From Chlorobiota bacterium (GTDB taxonomy: Bacteria; Bacteroidota; Ignavibacteria; OLB7), in the NCBI GenBank assembly GCA_028287785.1, contig JAQBOZ010000007.1, positions 397,393 through 461,392 of the forward strand: 64,000 bases of DNA, read 5' to 3'. The notes under the pieces are model-generated. The model saw only the letters and a program-made list of their open reading frames with translations. It did not search any database and was not told the DNA's origin. The translations under genes and the position numbers were made by a program. Shown here piece after piece: positions 50,874 to 59,743 of the stretch (positions are counted from its first letter, which is position 1; each line of letters starts with the position of its first letter).

Positions 50874-52277
50874 ATGCCGAAACTGATTCTGATCCACGGT
50901 TATTCCGATCACGGAGAATCCTTCAATACATGGAGAGATGCGCTCGGGAAGGAGGGATATGATCTCAGCGCAATTCATACGTGCAATTATCAGACGCTGA
51001 CCAATGAGGTCACGCTGCGCGATATCGCCGAGGGATTTGACCGCGCGTTGAGCGTGGAGGTGGGGCTGGAGCCGGATGAGGAATTCGATGTCATCGTTCA
51101 CTCCACCGGAATGCTCGTCATCAGAGCCTGGCTTGCAACGTACGCCGGCCGGCGGAGGCGACTGAATCACCTTATCGCGCTTGCGCCGGCAACATTCGGA
51201 TCGCCGCTGGCGCATAAGGGGAGAAGCTGGCTCGGCGCGATTTTCAAGGGAAACAAGGTCCTCGGTCCCGATTTTCTGGAGGCCGGTGATTGCATTCTGG
51301 ATGGGCTGGAGCTCGGCGGAAAATTCACATGGGATCTGGCTCACATCGATCTCCTCGGCGAAAAGCAGTGCTACGGCCCCAATGCCGACACGCCGTATGT
51401 TTTCATTTTCTGCGGCCTCAGCCCCTATGGCGGGCTGGCGCGGTTTGTAAGCGATCCGGGAACGGACGGCACCGTCCGCTGGGCCGGCTGCCCGTTGAAC
51501 ACGCGGAAAATCGTGGTGGATCTGACGAAACGGCGCGCCGACCGGAAGGATGATATCGATATGCCGGGCCGCATCTGGGCAACGCCCTGGTCGAATATCG
51601 ATATCCCGCTCGTGCCGGTCAAAGACCGTGATCACGGCTCCATTCTGACCGATCCGCCGTCGGAACTTGTCAGCATGGTTCGCAGCGCGCTCGCCGTATC
51701 GACAAGGGATGAATGGGCTGCGTGGCACTCCATGGATATCGTGCGGCACGCGGTGAATAATCTCACGCCGGGAGGCGAGGTGGGTCAGTGGCAGCAGTTC
51801 GTGGTGCGCGCAACCGATGAACGCGGCGACCCGATCACCGATTATTATCTGGAGATCGGCTATCTGGAGAACGACGAATTCGAGAAGATCGATGCGTTTG
51901 ACGCGGATGTCCACACCTATTCCGGTGATAAAAGTTTCCGCTGCTTCCATATGAACCTGAACGGATTCAACAAGGACGATCATCGCGATCGCTGGCTGCG
52001 CGTGGTCGCCTCCTCCGGAACGAAGCTGGTGGGATATTATGGTGAAGGGAGCGACAAGCTGACAACCAGGGGGGTGGTAAATCCCGATGGAACGTGGGAC
52101 GCGCAGATCAAGCTGCCATCCGGAATCCCCGTGCGTGGCGATGGAGAGCTTACCATCGACCCGTTCTATCCATTTACCACCACGCTCGTGGAACTCCGTC
52201 TTGACCGCGAACCGCTGCCGCTCACCGGAAAAAATCTCGTTGTGAATTTTCTGAGCTACGAGCAGGGCGAAGGATGA
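50874..52277 (+). CDS. Alpha/beta-hydrolase with C-terminal beta-rich domain
   Basis: A 467-residue protein. The first 270 residues are an alpha/beta-hydrolase: LILIHGYSDHG (oxyanion loop), nucleophile Ser77 in IVHSTGM (Val in place of the usual first Gly of GxSxG), LIALAPATFGSPL, and a likely catalytic His in DRDHGSI (about 257). Residues from about 290 to the end are a separate beta-rich domain (WQQFVVRATDERGDPITDYY, WDAQIKLPSGIPVRGDGELTI) that I do not recognise. It lacks a signal peptide, so it is probably cytoplasmic or exported by another path. Lipase or esterase activity is likely; the target is unknown. Confidence 0.75.
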   Translation: MPKLILIHGYSDHGESFNTWRDALGKEGYDLSAIHTCNYQTLTNEVTLRDIAEGFDRALSVEVGLEPDEEFDVIVHSTGMLVIRAWLATYAGRRRRLNHLIALAPATFGSPLAHKGRSWLGAIFKGNKVLGPDFLEAGDCILDGLELGGKFTWDLAHIDLLGEKQCYGPNADTPYVFIFCGLSPYGGLARFVSDPGTDGTVRWAGCPLNTRKIVVDLTKRRADRKDDIDMPGRIWATPWSNIDIPLVPVKDRDHGSILTDPPSELVSMVRSALAVSTRDEWAAWHSMDIVRHAVNNLTPGGEVGQWQQFVVRATDERGDPITDYYLEIGYLENDEFEKIDAFDADVHTYSGDKSFRCFHMNLNGFNKDDHRDRWLRVVASSGTKLVGYYGEGSDKLTTRGVVNPDGTWDAQIKLPSGIPVRGDGELTIDPFYPFTTTLVELRLDREPLPLTGKNLVVNFLSYEQGEG

Positions 52278-52361
52278 TGGCTCGATGTTTCTTGTCTATC
52301 GCAATGCATGACCTGCCAATCGTATATTCCGGTTCAATAAATGAACGCACAGTAATCTCCC

Positions 52362-52802
52362 ATGAATATTCGCTTTCATGATCCAGCCGATGCTGACGAA
52401 TGGCTCCGTCTGCGTTGCGCGCTCTGGCCGGAGTCATCACCTGAAACACACCGCGCCGAAATGAATGCATGGCTTGCGCTTCCCGATGCAATCGTGCTGG
52501 TTGCCGCGCGCCCGGATGGTGGCCGGCTTGCGGGATTTGCGGAGGTGGGAACCCGCTCGGTGGTCGACGGCTGTGACACAAGCCCTGTCGCCTATCTCGA
52601 AGGCTGGTACGTGGATGCCGACGCGCGACGGCGGGGTGTGGGAGCCGCACTGGTTCACGCCGCCGAGGATTGGGCTCGGGAGAAGGGGTTTCGGGAGTTT
52701 GCTTCCGATGTGGAGCTGGAAAATGTTCTGTCGCAGCAGGCGCACGTTGCGCTTGGGTTTACGGAGACGGGCCGGTCGGTGCTGTATATGAAAACGTTAT
52801 AA
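52362..52802 (+). CDS. GNAT acetyltransferase resembling AAC(6')-I
   Basis: A 146-residue GNAT enzyme. The acetyl-CoA loop is RRRGVGAAL (about 90-98). The overall order WLRLRCALWPE (14-24), EMNAWLALPDA, SPVAYLEGWYVD (74-85), EFASDVELEN (112-121) and HVALGFTETGRSVLYMK follows aminoglycoside 6'-N-acetyltransferases of the Acinetobacter AAC(6')-I type, which inactivate kanamycin-class drugs. Whether this copy acts on aminoglycosides is not known. It stands 2.3 kb from the CPT-like gene with the hydrolase between. Confidence 0.8.
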   Translation: MNIRFHDPADADEWLRLRCALWPESSPETHRAEMNAWLALPDAIVLVAARPDGGRLAGFAEVGTRSVVDGCDTSPVAYLEGWYVDADARRRGVGAALVHAAEDWAREKGFREFASDVELENVLSQQAHVALGFTETGRSVLYMKTL

Positions 52803-52848
52803 CAACTCACCCATGTGAATTGTAATCTCAACATTTCGTTGAATCATT

Positions 52849-53229
52849 ATGGTGCTGATCTGGAAAATATGGGTGAATGCCGGGACACCGAAGAAAGCAT
52901 TGAAGCTGTGCGATGCCATTCTCCAGCGCATGGACGCGGTTGTCCTGGAAAAAATGATCGAGCCCTATCCGAAAATCAACGGCTTTATGATAATGTTTTC
53001 GGTTCGCATTGAAAGCGGAACATGGAACGATGCGGTTGTCGAGGCGATCGATCTTGGGCAACGGGTTGGACATGGGTGGTTGCTTGGGGGATTTGTTTAC
53101 GAGAATGCAAATGGCTGGTGCAATCGTCCATCGGTTTCCGGCGTGGTCTGCATGGAGTGGAATCTATCGAAGCAATCCGGTGGCGCCACTATTCTAACCG
53201 ACGCATATGACCATGCGGTGGCGGGGTAA
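52849..53229 (+). CDS. Hypothetical protein
   Basis: A 126-residue protein (MVLIWKIWVNAGTPKKALKL start; core INGFMIMFSVRIESGTWNDAVVEAI; later VYENANGWCNRPS and GVVCMEWNLS). The composition of a folded domain and the regular codon pattern favour a real gene, but no ribosome binding site is obvious and no family is recognised. It directly precedes the FAD-monooxygenase remnant. Confidence 0.5.
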   Translation: MVLIWKIWVNAGTPKKALKLCDAILQRMDAVVLEKMIEPYPKINGFMIMFSVRIESGTWNDAVVEAIDLGQRVGHGWLLGGFVYENANGWCNRPSVSGVVCMEWNLSKQSGGATILTDAYDHAVAG

Positions 53230-53279
53230 GATGATGCCGGATGAATTACAAATCAACAGGCGACAGCCGTTGTGGATAG

Positions 53280-54326
53280 CGCTTTCCGCTTCCCTACACG
53301 GATTTCTGGATGGTGCCGCAGTGGCGGACGGTGGAGATCCTTCGCGACAGGCTCACGGAGCTTGGCGGTCGTGTGGAGCTTGGAACCGGCCTGACGAATC
53401 TCGCGCCGGATAACGACGGTGTTGTCGCAACGCTTTCCAATCCCGATGGGACCGAACAGGTGCGGGCCGGGTACGTTGTCGGCGCGGACGGTGGGCGGAG
53501 TTTCGTTCGTAAATCGCTCGGCGTGAATTTTCTCGGGGAGTCGATGGATTCCGATCGATCGATCATCGCCGATGTTCAGGCGGAAGGGCCGGACCGCGAG
53601 CACCGGCATATGTGGCTGAACCCGGCGGCCCCGGCAAATCGCGTGGCTCTCTGCCCGCTCCCCGCAACCCGGGTTTTTCAATATGTGGCGCCCATCACCA
53701 CCGAGGACACTCCCGAGTTGACCCTGGCATCACTTCAAAGAATCTTCGATGAGCGATCGGGAACCACCGGCGTGCGGCTCAGCGAATTAAGCTGGGCGAC
53801 GATCTATCGCGCCAATATCCGCATGGCGGACACGTTTCGGGTCGGCCGCGTTTTTCTTGCCGGCGATGCCGCGCACATGCATTCGCCGGCGGGCGGTCAG
53901 GGATTGAATACGGGAATTCAGGATGCCTGTAATCTTGGATCGTGGGAACGGCGGGCAATGCCGGGGAATCTCCTCGCGGGAGATCGCGCGCCTGATGCTT
54001 TCTGCCATCGACGAGGAAAACCTGTTCGGCTCTTCGATGTTTTTCGTGGCCCGCATTTCACGCTTCCTGCATTCGGAGAAAAAAGCGCCGCGCTGGTTGC
54101 AGGCATCAGCGAAAAGCATGGGGAAAGTGCGCGCGCCTTTATCGTCGATGATTCCGAAACGGCGGGAGGTGACAATGCATTATTCGATATCACCGGGGAT
54201 ATCCGTGAGGGTTACGGGATTCATGGAGATGCGATTGTGCTGATCCGTCCCGATGGCTATATCGGATATTTCTCTGATGAAGATAACAGCGGCGTGAACG
54301 ATTATCTGAAGATGGTTCTGCCGTGA
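53280..54326 (+). pseudogene. Truncated FAD-dependent monooxygenase (PheA/TfdB/UbiH-like)
   Basis: The reading frame is open only from after a TAG at 53277-53279; the recognisable part starts MVPQWRTVEILRDRLTELGG, about 100 residues into a normal enzyme. The N-terminal GxGxxG Rossmann segment is absent. The DG motif (VGADGGRSFVRKSLG) and the GD motif (GDAAHMHSPAGGQGLNTGIQ, ending DACNLG) are intact. After DACNLG the sequence jumps to LLAGDRAPDAF and RLFDVFRGPHF, a spacing some 120-150 residues shorter than usual. Two deletions thus remove the FAD dinucleotide site and part of the substrate/dimer region, so activity is unlikely. Confidence 0.75.
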
Positions 54327-54350
54327 TCATCCATGGTAATTGATGTTTCC

Positions 54351-56912
54351 CTACGTCCCGGAAAGCGATGCGTCGTCGATGGCTTTCCTGACTCTGGCCG
54401 GCACGAATGCAAAGGGCTGGAAGCTCGCCAGAATATCCGTCTCCGTTGCGGTCTTCAACTTCTCCCTGGCGATTTCCTTGCTCGATTCGATATAGGATTT
54501 CATCCCCTTGGAGATCTTACCGGCGGCGTTGGGAAGCCCCATGTTGATGCTCTGATCGATGATGACCGCACGCGATTTTTCGCTGCTCAGATAGTCGGAA
54601 ATGCTTTCGCCGGTCAACGCGAGCGGGGTCAGTGCTCCCTTGTCGGCCGCCGGCATATCCGCGTAATCCTTCGTCTGTGCAAAATCATCGGCCGCCTTGC
54701 CGACCAGCAGCACCTCTTTTTTATCGATCGTGTATTTGAGGAATGATGTCGCCGTATCGTCCGAAAATTTCAGGCTGCGGCTGGGGATCACATAATTATT
54801 CACCGCGGTTTTTACCTGGGCCTTCTGCACATCCTTGTCATTGCCGGCGGCGAGGAATGTTCCGGCCAGCTTCGGCGTGTTGCGGATATATTGTTCGGCT
54901 GCCTGACCGCGCATGACGGTGCCGGCAACGGGATCGATCGCGACCACTGTCGCGGACGTGATGCTTCCCCCGCTCACCACATATTCCACATCGATCCCGT
55001 ATTTTCCGAATTTATCGCTGAACACCGTCGGGGAATCCATCTTGAGGTTCCCCATCATGATGGGGAATGTTCCGCCGCCCGAACCGCCGGCGAACTGGAC
55101 GAATCCAAAGGAAACCACGGCGCGATCGTAGGTGTTGAGCGCGTTGAATTTCCCCTCATTCTGCGAGACGAACAGAAGCGCCCGCGCCTCCAGATCGGTG
55201 ATGCCGTAGGCTTTGAATTCATCAACGGTGAAGCCCGCGGTTGCCGCCGTCCCCGCCGTCCCGATTCCCGCCGCATCGGTGGTGTACGGCGTCTTCTCGA
55301 AATTATCCTCGGTCATGGACTGGTTTTTCCCCGCCGCGTCGTTGAAACTGTAGGTGACTTTCTGATAATGTGAAAGGATGAACTCCGACATATCTCCTTC
55401 CGCGACAATCCCCGCCTCCCATTTCAACCCGCTTAAATCCTGCCCGGCGAACGTTCTGGTTTTCCAGTATGTGTGTGTGAACTGACCGTTCGTCTGAAAA
55501 TCCTTGATCGCCTTGACGGTTTCCGGGATATGTGCCTTATCGATATTCGTTTTTCCATCCTTGTAGCTCTCAGGATTATTGCTTCGTATCGTCGCCGGGG
55601 TTTCAAGCGTCATCTTCGCGGCGGAGAGTTTGCCCATTCCCGCGAGACGCTGCTGCACGGCGATCAGATCAGCCTCCTGATTTCCGTCGGAGACATCCCC
55701 CACTTTTCCCGCCAGCGTAAGCTCTCCGGCCACCACGGTGGTAGCCGAGAGCCCGGCGCGACTGGCAGTGATGGCGGCAAGCTCCGTCGCCGTCGGTTTT
55801 GCAATCTGCGCGTTCATCAGCGCCAGCGAACTTCCACCGGGAGAAATCTGTCCGGTGGGCCTGTTATATCTGCTGCTGCCGATCTGATACTGTACAACCC
55901 TCTCGTATTCCCTGATCGCGTCGATCGTTTTCGGGATGCTGGCAGCCGTGACCACGTCGGTATCTTTCAGATCCTTCAGGAGCGTATCACCTTCCGTGGT
56001 TTTGTCGGCGGTCGCAAGAAATCCCATCTCCAGAAGCCTTCCCTGAATCGCTTTCAGATCGCTTACAACGTTGGGCCCCTTGGCGCCGACCCCTTTTGAG
56101 AGCGTGATTGTCGTGGGCGTGGCTGCCGTCGCCGCGGTGGTGGTCGTCGCGGTCTGAGGATCGCCATCATCCTTCTGCAACACCGGCGACACGGTTTGCG
56201 CGGGATTTTCATGCTGCGCCGATCCCGTGCTGCCGGAGCGCTGCTGCACAACGTGCGTAAGCTCGTGCGCCAGAAGTTTCCGCCCGCCTCCGGTCTGCGG
56301 CGCATATTCTCCGTTGCCGAAGACAATCGAGCCGGCCACCGTAAACGCGCGGGCGTTCACGGCCGACGCGGCATCGGCGGCGCCCGCGTCGGTATGCACA
56401 CGCACCCCGCTGAAGTCGTGGCCGAACCGGGATTCCATGAATTTTCGCGTGGATGAATCCAGCGGCTGGCTGGATGAGCGCAACGCATCGTGAACCGCCG
56501 GCGGAGCGGTCCTCTCTCCGAAATCGTGCGCGGCGACGCGTTTCGTCCGAAGCATTTCGTCACCGGCTGAATCGTTCTCGCGCGTGGCATCTTCATCGGC
56601 TGAATCGGGGTTGGGCGATGCCACGGATGCGGATGCGCTGGTCACCTGTTCGGCCACACGGTCCGCCTCCTGTTCGTAGATATCCCCCGGAGCATTGATC
56701 GAAAGCTTTGCCTGAAGTGGTATCCGTTGCGTGGAGTGCGCGGATATCCCGCTGAAATCATGAGCGAAGCGATGCTCCGCGTCGGCATCCGCCGTCTCTA
56801 CATTCGACAGAACTCCCGCATCCGAGCGCCCGGTGGAGATTGTGGGGAACCGGGTCGGGAAATACGCCGTTTCCCGCTCCGGCTGAACCGGCTTCCGCGA
56901 ATGTTCTCTCAT
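54351..56912 (-). CDS. DUF4157 protein with PG-binding-like and lysozyme-like regions; candidate eCIS effector
   Basis: An 853-residue protein starting at ATG 56912; a TTG at 56960 would add 16 residues. The N-terminal LQAKLSINAPGDIYEQEADRV (split by GD) and the DUF4157 domain (about 151-224; FGHDFSGVRVHTD, IVFGNGEYAP, LLAHELTHVVQQ) carry a metalloprotease-like HELTH. Two repeats with peptidoglycan-binding-like DLKAIQGRLLEMGF and DLIAVQQRLAGMGK follow (about 280-370 and 410-485). A lysozyme-like part is at about 561-645 (LLFVSQNEGKFNALNTYDRA, VVSFGFVQFAGGSGG; possible catalytic Glu586). DUF4157 marks cargo of extracellular contractile injection systems. No signal peptide or T9SS domain is seen, as expected for such cargo. 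No eCIS genes are in view. Confidence 0.8.
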   Translation of the reverse strand: MREHSRKPVQPERETAYFPTRFPTISTGRSDAGVLSNVETADADAEHRFAHDFSGISAHSTQRIPLQAKLSINAPGDIYEQEADRVAEQVTSASASVASPNPDSADEDATRENDSAGDEMLRTKRVAAHDFGERTAPPAVHDALRSSSQPLDSSTRKFMESRFGHDFSGVRVHTDAGAADAASAVNARAFTVAGSIVFGNGEYAPQTGGGRKLLAHELTHVVQQRSGSTGSAQHENPAQTVSPVLQKDDGDPQTATTTTAATAATPTTITLSKGVGAKGPNVVSDLKAIQGRLLEMGFLATADKTTEGDTLLKDLKDTDVVTAASIPKTIDAIREYERVVQYQIGSSRYNRPTGQISPGGSSLALMNAQIAKPTATELAAITASRAGLSATTVVAGELTLAGKVGDVSDGNQEADLIAVQQRLAGMGKLSAAKMTLETPATIRSNNPESYKDGKTNIDKAHIPETVKAIKDFQTNGQFTHTYWKTRTFAGQDLSGLKWEAGIVAEGDMSEFILSHYQKVTYSFNDAAGKNQSMTEDNFEKTPYTTDAAGIGTAGTAATAGFTVDEFKAYGITDLEARALLFVSQNEGKFNALNTYDRAVVSFGFVQFAGGSGGGTFPIMMGNLKMDSPTVFSDKFGKYGIDVEYVVSGGSITSATVVAIDPVAGTVMRGQAAEQYIRNTPKLAGTFLAAGNDKDVQKAQVKTAVNNYVIPSRSLKFSDDTATSFLKYTIDKKEVLLVGKAADDFAQTKDYADMPAADKGALTPLALTGESISDYLSSEKSRAVIIDQSINMGLPNAAGKISKGMKSYIESSKEIAREKLKTATETDILASFQPFAFVPARVRKAIDDASLSGT

Positions 56913-57253
56913 GGGCTCTTCAACCTCGGAAGATGCGTGATGAACCGCACCAAAATTCAATTGCGGTCTGCCAATGGTCTGGTGCTGTGATCCACGGTGA
57001 TTTCGGAATATGATGCGCGATCAAGATAGACCGGCGGATGATTCCAACCAAACATCAGATCCTGAAAACAGTCGCTATCGTTTCCCGAACCCGGATCGTC
57101 CGAATTACATACTTTGGGAACAGCGGGACACCAGCGTATCGGACCGTTGAACGGTATGAATATCGGAAGTGATTCAACGGACCTGTATGCTTCATGCTGG
57201 TGCCACCGGTTCGCGCACGAGCCGGTCACGGAACAATTCATATTCGAATAATT
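56913..57253. other. 341-bp divergent intergenic region
   Basis: It separates the DUF4157 gene (minus) from the DUF3224 gene (plus) and holds both promoters. It is A+T-richer than its surroundings. No gene or repeat is recognised. Confidence 0.5.
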
Positions 57254-57658
57254 ATGGCAACTCAGGCGAGCGGGACATTTGAAGTAACGCTGGTTCCACA
57301 GAAATCGGGGAATGAGGCGGACGATGCGATTGTGGGAAGATTATCGATCGATAAACAGTTTCACGGCGATCTGGAAGGGAACAGTCGTGGGCAGATGCTG
57401 GCGGCCGGAACCGAGGTAAAAGGATCGGCCGGATATGTGGCAATCGAGCGGTTCACGGGAACGCTTCACGGTCGCGATGGCACATTCATGCTCCAGCATA
57501 ATGGCATCATGAAGCGTGGCGATGGGGAGCTTGCCATCGCCGTCGTGCCCGATTCCGGCACGGGCGGGCTTGCCGGAATTGCCGGAACGATGGGAATCGA
57601 AATTGCCGATGGAAAACATTTCTACAGATTCGATTATACGCTTCCCGAACAGTCATAG
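57254..57658 (+). CDS. DUF3224 domain protein
   Basis: A 134-residue single-domain protein of the DUF3224 family (allene-oxide-cyclase-like beta barrel). It shows ASGTFEVTLVPQ, GRLSIDKQFHGDLEGNSRGQ, YVAIERFTGTLHGRDGTFML, VPDSGTGGLAGIAGTMGIEI and YRFDYTLPE, spanning the family from end to end. Function is unknown. The ATG at 57254 starts the family homology; the longer frame from 57194 does not. It stands alone between the DUF4157 gene and a hairpin at 57693. Confidence 0.82.
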   Translation: MATQASGTFEVTLVPQKSGNEADDAIVGRLSIDKQFHGDLEGNSRGQMLAAGTEVKGSAGYVAIERFTGTLHGRDGTFMLQHNGIMKRGDGELAIAVVPDSGTGGLAGIAGTMGIEIADGKHFYRFDYTLPEQS

Positions 57659-57692
57659 CGGAAAGCCGCCGCCGGTGATGTTCCATATGGCG

Positions 57693-57719
57693 CAGGCGCG
57701 GGTTGAGAACCCGCGCCTG
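57693..57719. repeat. GC-rich hairpin (possible family C member), likely bidirectional terminator
   Basis: CAGGCGCGGGTT-GAG-AACCCGCGCCTG lies between the convergent DUF3224 and VapA-like genes. The GCGGGTT/AACCCGC part is shared with the hairpin at 24791. Confidence 0.7.
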
Positions 57720-57795
57720 GCCGTAATTCAGTTGCATGGAATTCATCAACCGCCGTGGCAATCGAGATCCGCATGCATCACATGGAAGCCGGATC

Positions 57796-58230
57796 TCACG
57801 ACCACTTCCCCGATCCTCCGCCTACTCCGAGGACGGTGGATACAGCGCCGGCCTGGAAATGCCCGAGAAGGTTGCTGTTCTTATCGAAGAAAAGAATGCT
57901 GAGATAAACGGGCGTTCCCTGGAATTCGAAGGAAACCGTGTTGTTGTACAGCCTGTTGATATCGTCGGTGTAGACATCACCGAACAAGGCTCCCCCCCCA
58001 GGGCTCGATATACCGCCGGCATTACCGTCGAACGTCTTCCCGCCCTTCACGGAAACCTGAAACTTCAGATAAAAGATAAGGCTGGCGACGCTGCCGGTAG
58101 CTGGATAGGATTGCGTGATGCTTTTCAATGAAGCCACCGAGCTATCGATAAGCCCCTGATCCAGCTTTCCCTTCATGCTGGTTGCAAAATCGTTGGCGAT
58201 TGTTTCCACGCTGACAGTAGTCTCTTCCAT
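57796..58230 (-). CDS. VapA-family (Rhodococcus virulence-associated protein) homologue
   Basis: A 144-residue protein. Residues from about 40 to the end match the eight-stranded barrel core of R. equi VapA-type proteins: FYLKFQVSV, TFDGNAGGISSPGGGALFGD (67-86), VYTDDINRLYNNTVSFEF, PVYLSILFFDKNSNLLGHF and the closing AVSTVLGVGGGSGKW. In R. equi, VapA is a secreted protein needed for growth in macrophages. No signal peptide is seen here (MEETTVSVETIANDF start), unlike VapA, so export would need another route. AGAGGA six bases before the ATG fixes the start. It lies 1 kb from the DUF4157 gene on the same strand. Confidence 0.82.
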   Translation of the reverse strand: MEETTVSVETIANDFATSMKGKLDQGLIDSSVASLKSITQSYPATGSVASLIFYLKFQVSVKGGKTFDGNAGGISSPGGGALFGDVYTDDINRLYNNTVSFEFQGTPVYLSILFFDKNSNLLGHFQAGAVSTVLGVGGGSGKWS

Positions 58231-58390
58231 GATTCCTCTCCCGTCATTGAAATTGAAAGGCTGCTTTGTGGCCATGCTCCTGTTGTTGCAGCCATTGAAC
58301 ACCGGAGCATGTGGCTTTGTTATCAGAGTTCGCGTGTCATCCAGCAAGTCTGACCACAAGTGCAAGGTAGTGGGTGCCGATTTCGGGTGA

Positions 58391-58621
58391 GTACTCAATT
58401 ACTACTCAGATGGATTCGACGATCTGCATCCCGGCACCTATTCCATCACGGTGGATACCGGCACGCTTCCTCTGGGTGCCGGCGTGGTCTGCGACAGCGA
58501 TGGAGCCGGCACGCCGAACAGCGTGCAGGAAAAGCTTACAATGTGCTCACGTTCGGGAACGTGCATCTTCGGATACCGGCTGCTTGGAAACAATCATCTG
58601 CTTGGCGCTCTGTCGCGTTGA
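58391..58621 (+). pseudogene. Remnant of an SdrD-B-like surface protein repeat
   Basis: In one frame without a start codon the DNA reads YYSDGFDDLHPGTYSITVDT, continuing GTLPLGAGVVCDSDGAGTPN, the pattern of SdrD B-type (Cna-B-like) repeats of bacterial adhesins. The closing part (VLTFGNVH, then FGYRLLG) lies in shifted frames. It is a small decayed piece, about 75 codons. Confidence 0.5.
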
Positions 58622-58935
58622 TCGATCCACGGAGGGGATTTTCTCCGGTGGATTGTGCGTTATATATGTGTGAATGCGATGGGCCTCGTCATTCCGGTGT
58701 ATTGCCGGTTCGGCGAGGCCCTGTGCGTACAGGCATGCGGTCGCCTTGTTCGAGCGGCGGCATCCGGTTTGCAATCCGTTCAATTACTTCAGTCTGTTTG
58801 GCCGCTGGAAGCGAATCCATGATATTGGTATCGCGGAGGATGGCGATGATGCCGGGAGTGATGAAACATTTTCATGGCGGTGCCGATATCGTCCGGCGGC
58901 GATTTCGCCGGATATACATCAATTATTTTTTTGCG
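58622..58935. other. 314-bp intergenic region
   Basis: No supported gene or RNA; part may be further decayed coding sequence related to the adhesin remnant. Confidence 0.4.
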
Positions 58936-59598
58936 ATGAACGTTCTCATTTTCGGCGCCACGGGCTCGGCCGGCGGCAGCGTCCTCCGCGCCTCCCTTGA
59001 TTCTCCAGCGGTGGAGCACGTCAACGTCATCACCCGCCGTCCCCTCAAGTTTTCCCACGCAAAGCTCCGCGTGTTCCCGCATGGTGATTTCGAGGATTAC
59101 GGCCGGATCGCGGAGGCGTTCACCGGAATGGATGCCTGCTTTTTCTGTCTCGGCATCTCGGTAAATCAGGTATCCGGCGAGAGCGAATATCGGAAGATCA
59201 CCCACGATTTTGCGATTGCCGCCGCGCGCGCGTTGCGGCTGCACAGCCCCACGGCGGCGTTCCACTATGTCAGCGGCGGCGGGACGAACGAGAAAAGCCG
59301 GATGATGTGGTCGCGGGTGAAGGGGGCAACAGAGCGGGAATTGATAAGCGATTTCGGCGCGGTCTGCTGGCGTCCCGCCTTTATCGACGGCGAGGTTTCC
59401 GAAAACGGTCTCAAGCTCTATAACCTGCTGCGTCCACTGTTCCGGGTGCTCAAGCCGTTTCAAGCGTTTTATATCGCGGGGAAGGATCTTGGGAAGGCGA
59501 TGATTCAGGCGACGATCGAGGGGATGCGCGGACGTATTCTGGAGAACAGGGAATTTCATGCGCTCGCCGCTCGTGCTCCCGAATCCGGCGGCGGTTGA
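58936..59598 (+). CDS. NAD(P)-binding Rossmann protein (atypical SDR / NmrA-like)
   Basis: A 220-residue atypical short-chain dehydrogenase. The N-terminal MNVLIFGATGSAGGSVL gives the GxTGxxG cofactor motif (7-13). It continues VNVITRRPL, DACFFCLGISVNQVSGESEY, FHYVSGGGTN and CWRPAFIDGE, as in oxidoreductase-like HTATIP2/TIP30 and NAD-dependent epimerase relatives. Substrate unknown. The ATG at 58936 begins the motif, and the long open frame before it is non-coding. Confidence 0.82.
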   Translation: MNVLIFGATGSAGGSVLRASLDSPAVEHVNVITRRPLKFSHAKLRVFPHGDFEDYGRIAEAFTGMDACFFCLGISVNQVSGESEYRKITHDFAIAAARALRLHSPTAAFHYVSGGGTNEKSRMMWSRVKGATERELISDFGAVCWRPAFIDGEVSENGLKLYNLLRPLFRVLKPFQAFYIAGKDLGKAMIQATIEGMRGRILENREFHALAARAPESGGG

Positions 59599-59743
59599 AC
59601 GGGCCCCGTCGCCATTCCACCGCCATCGATCGCCGTTTGCGTGGCGGCGGCCAAAACTGTAGCATTGCACCGCGGCTCATGGAAACGGGCCGCGGCGTTC
59701 GATAATAATCATCAGCAACCAGGAAAGACACAGGGAGGATATC

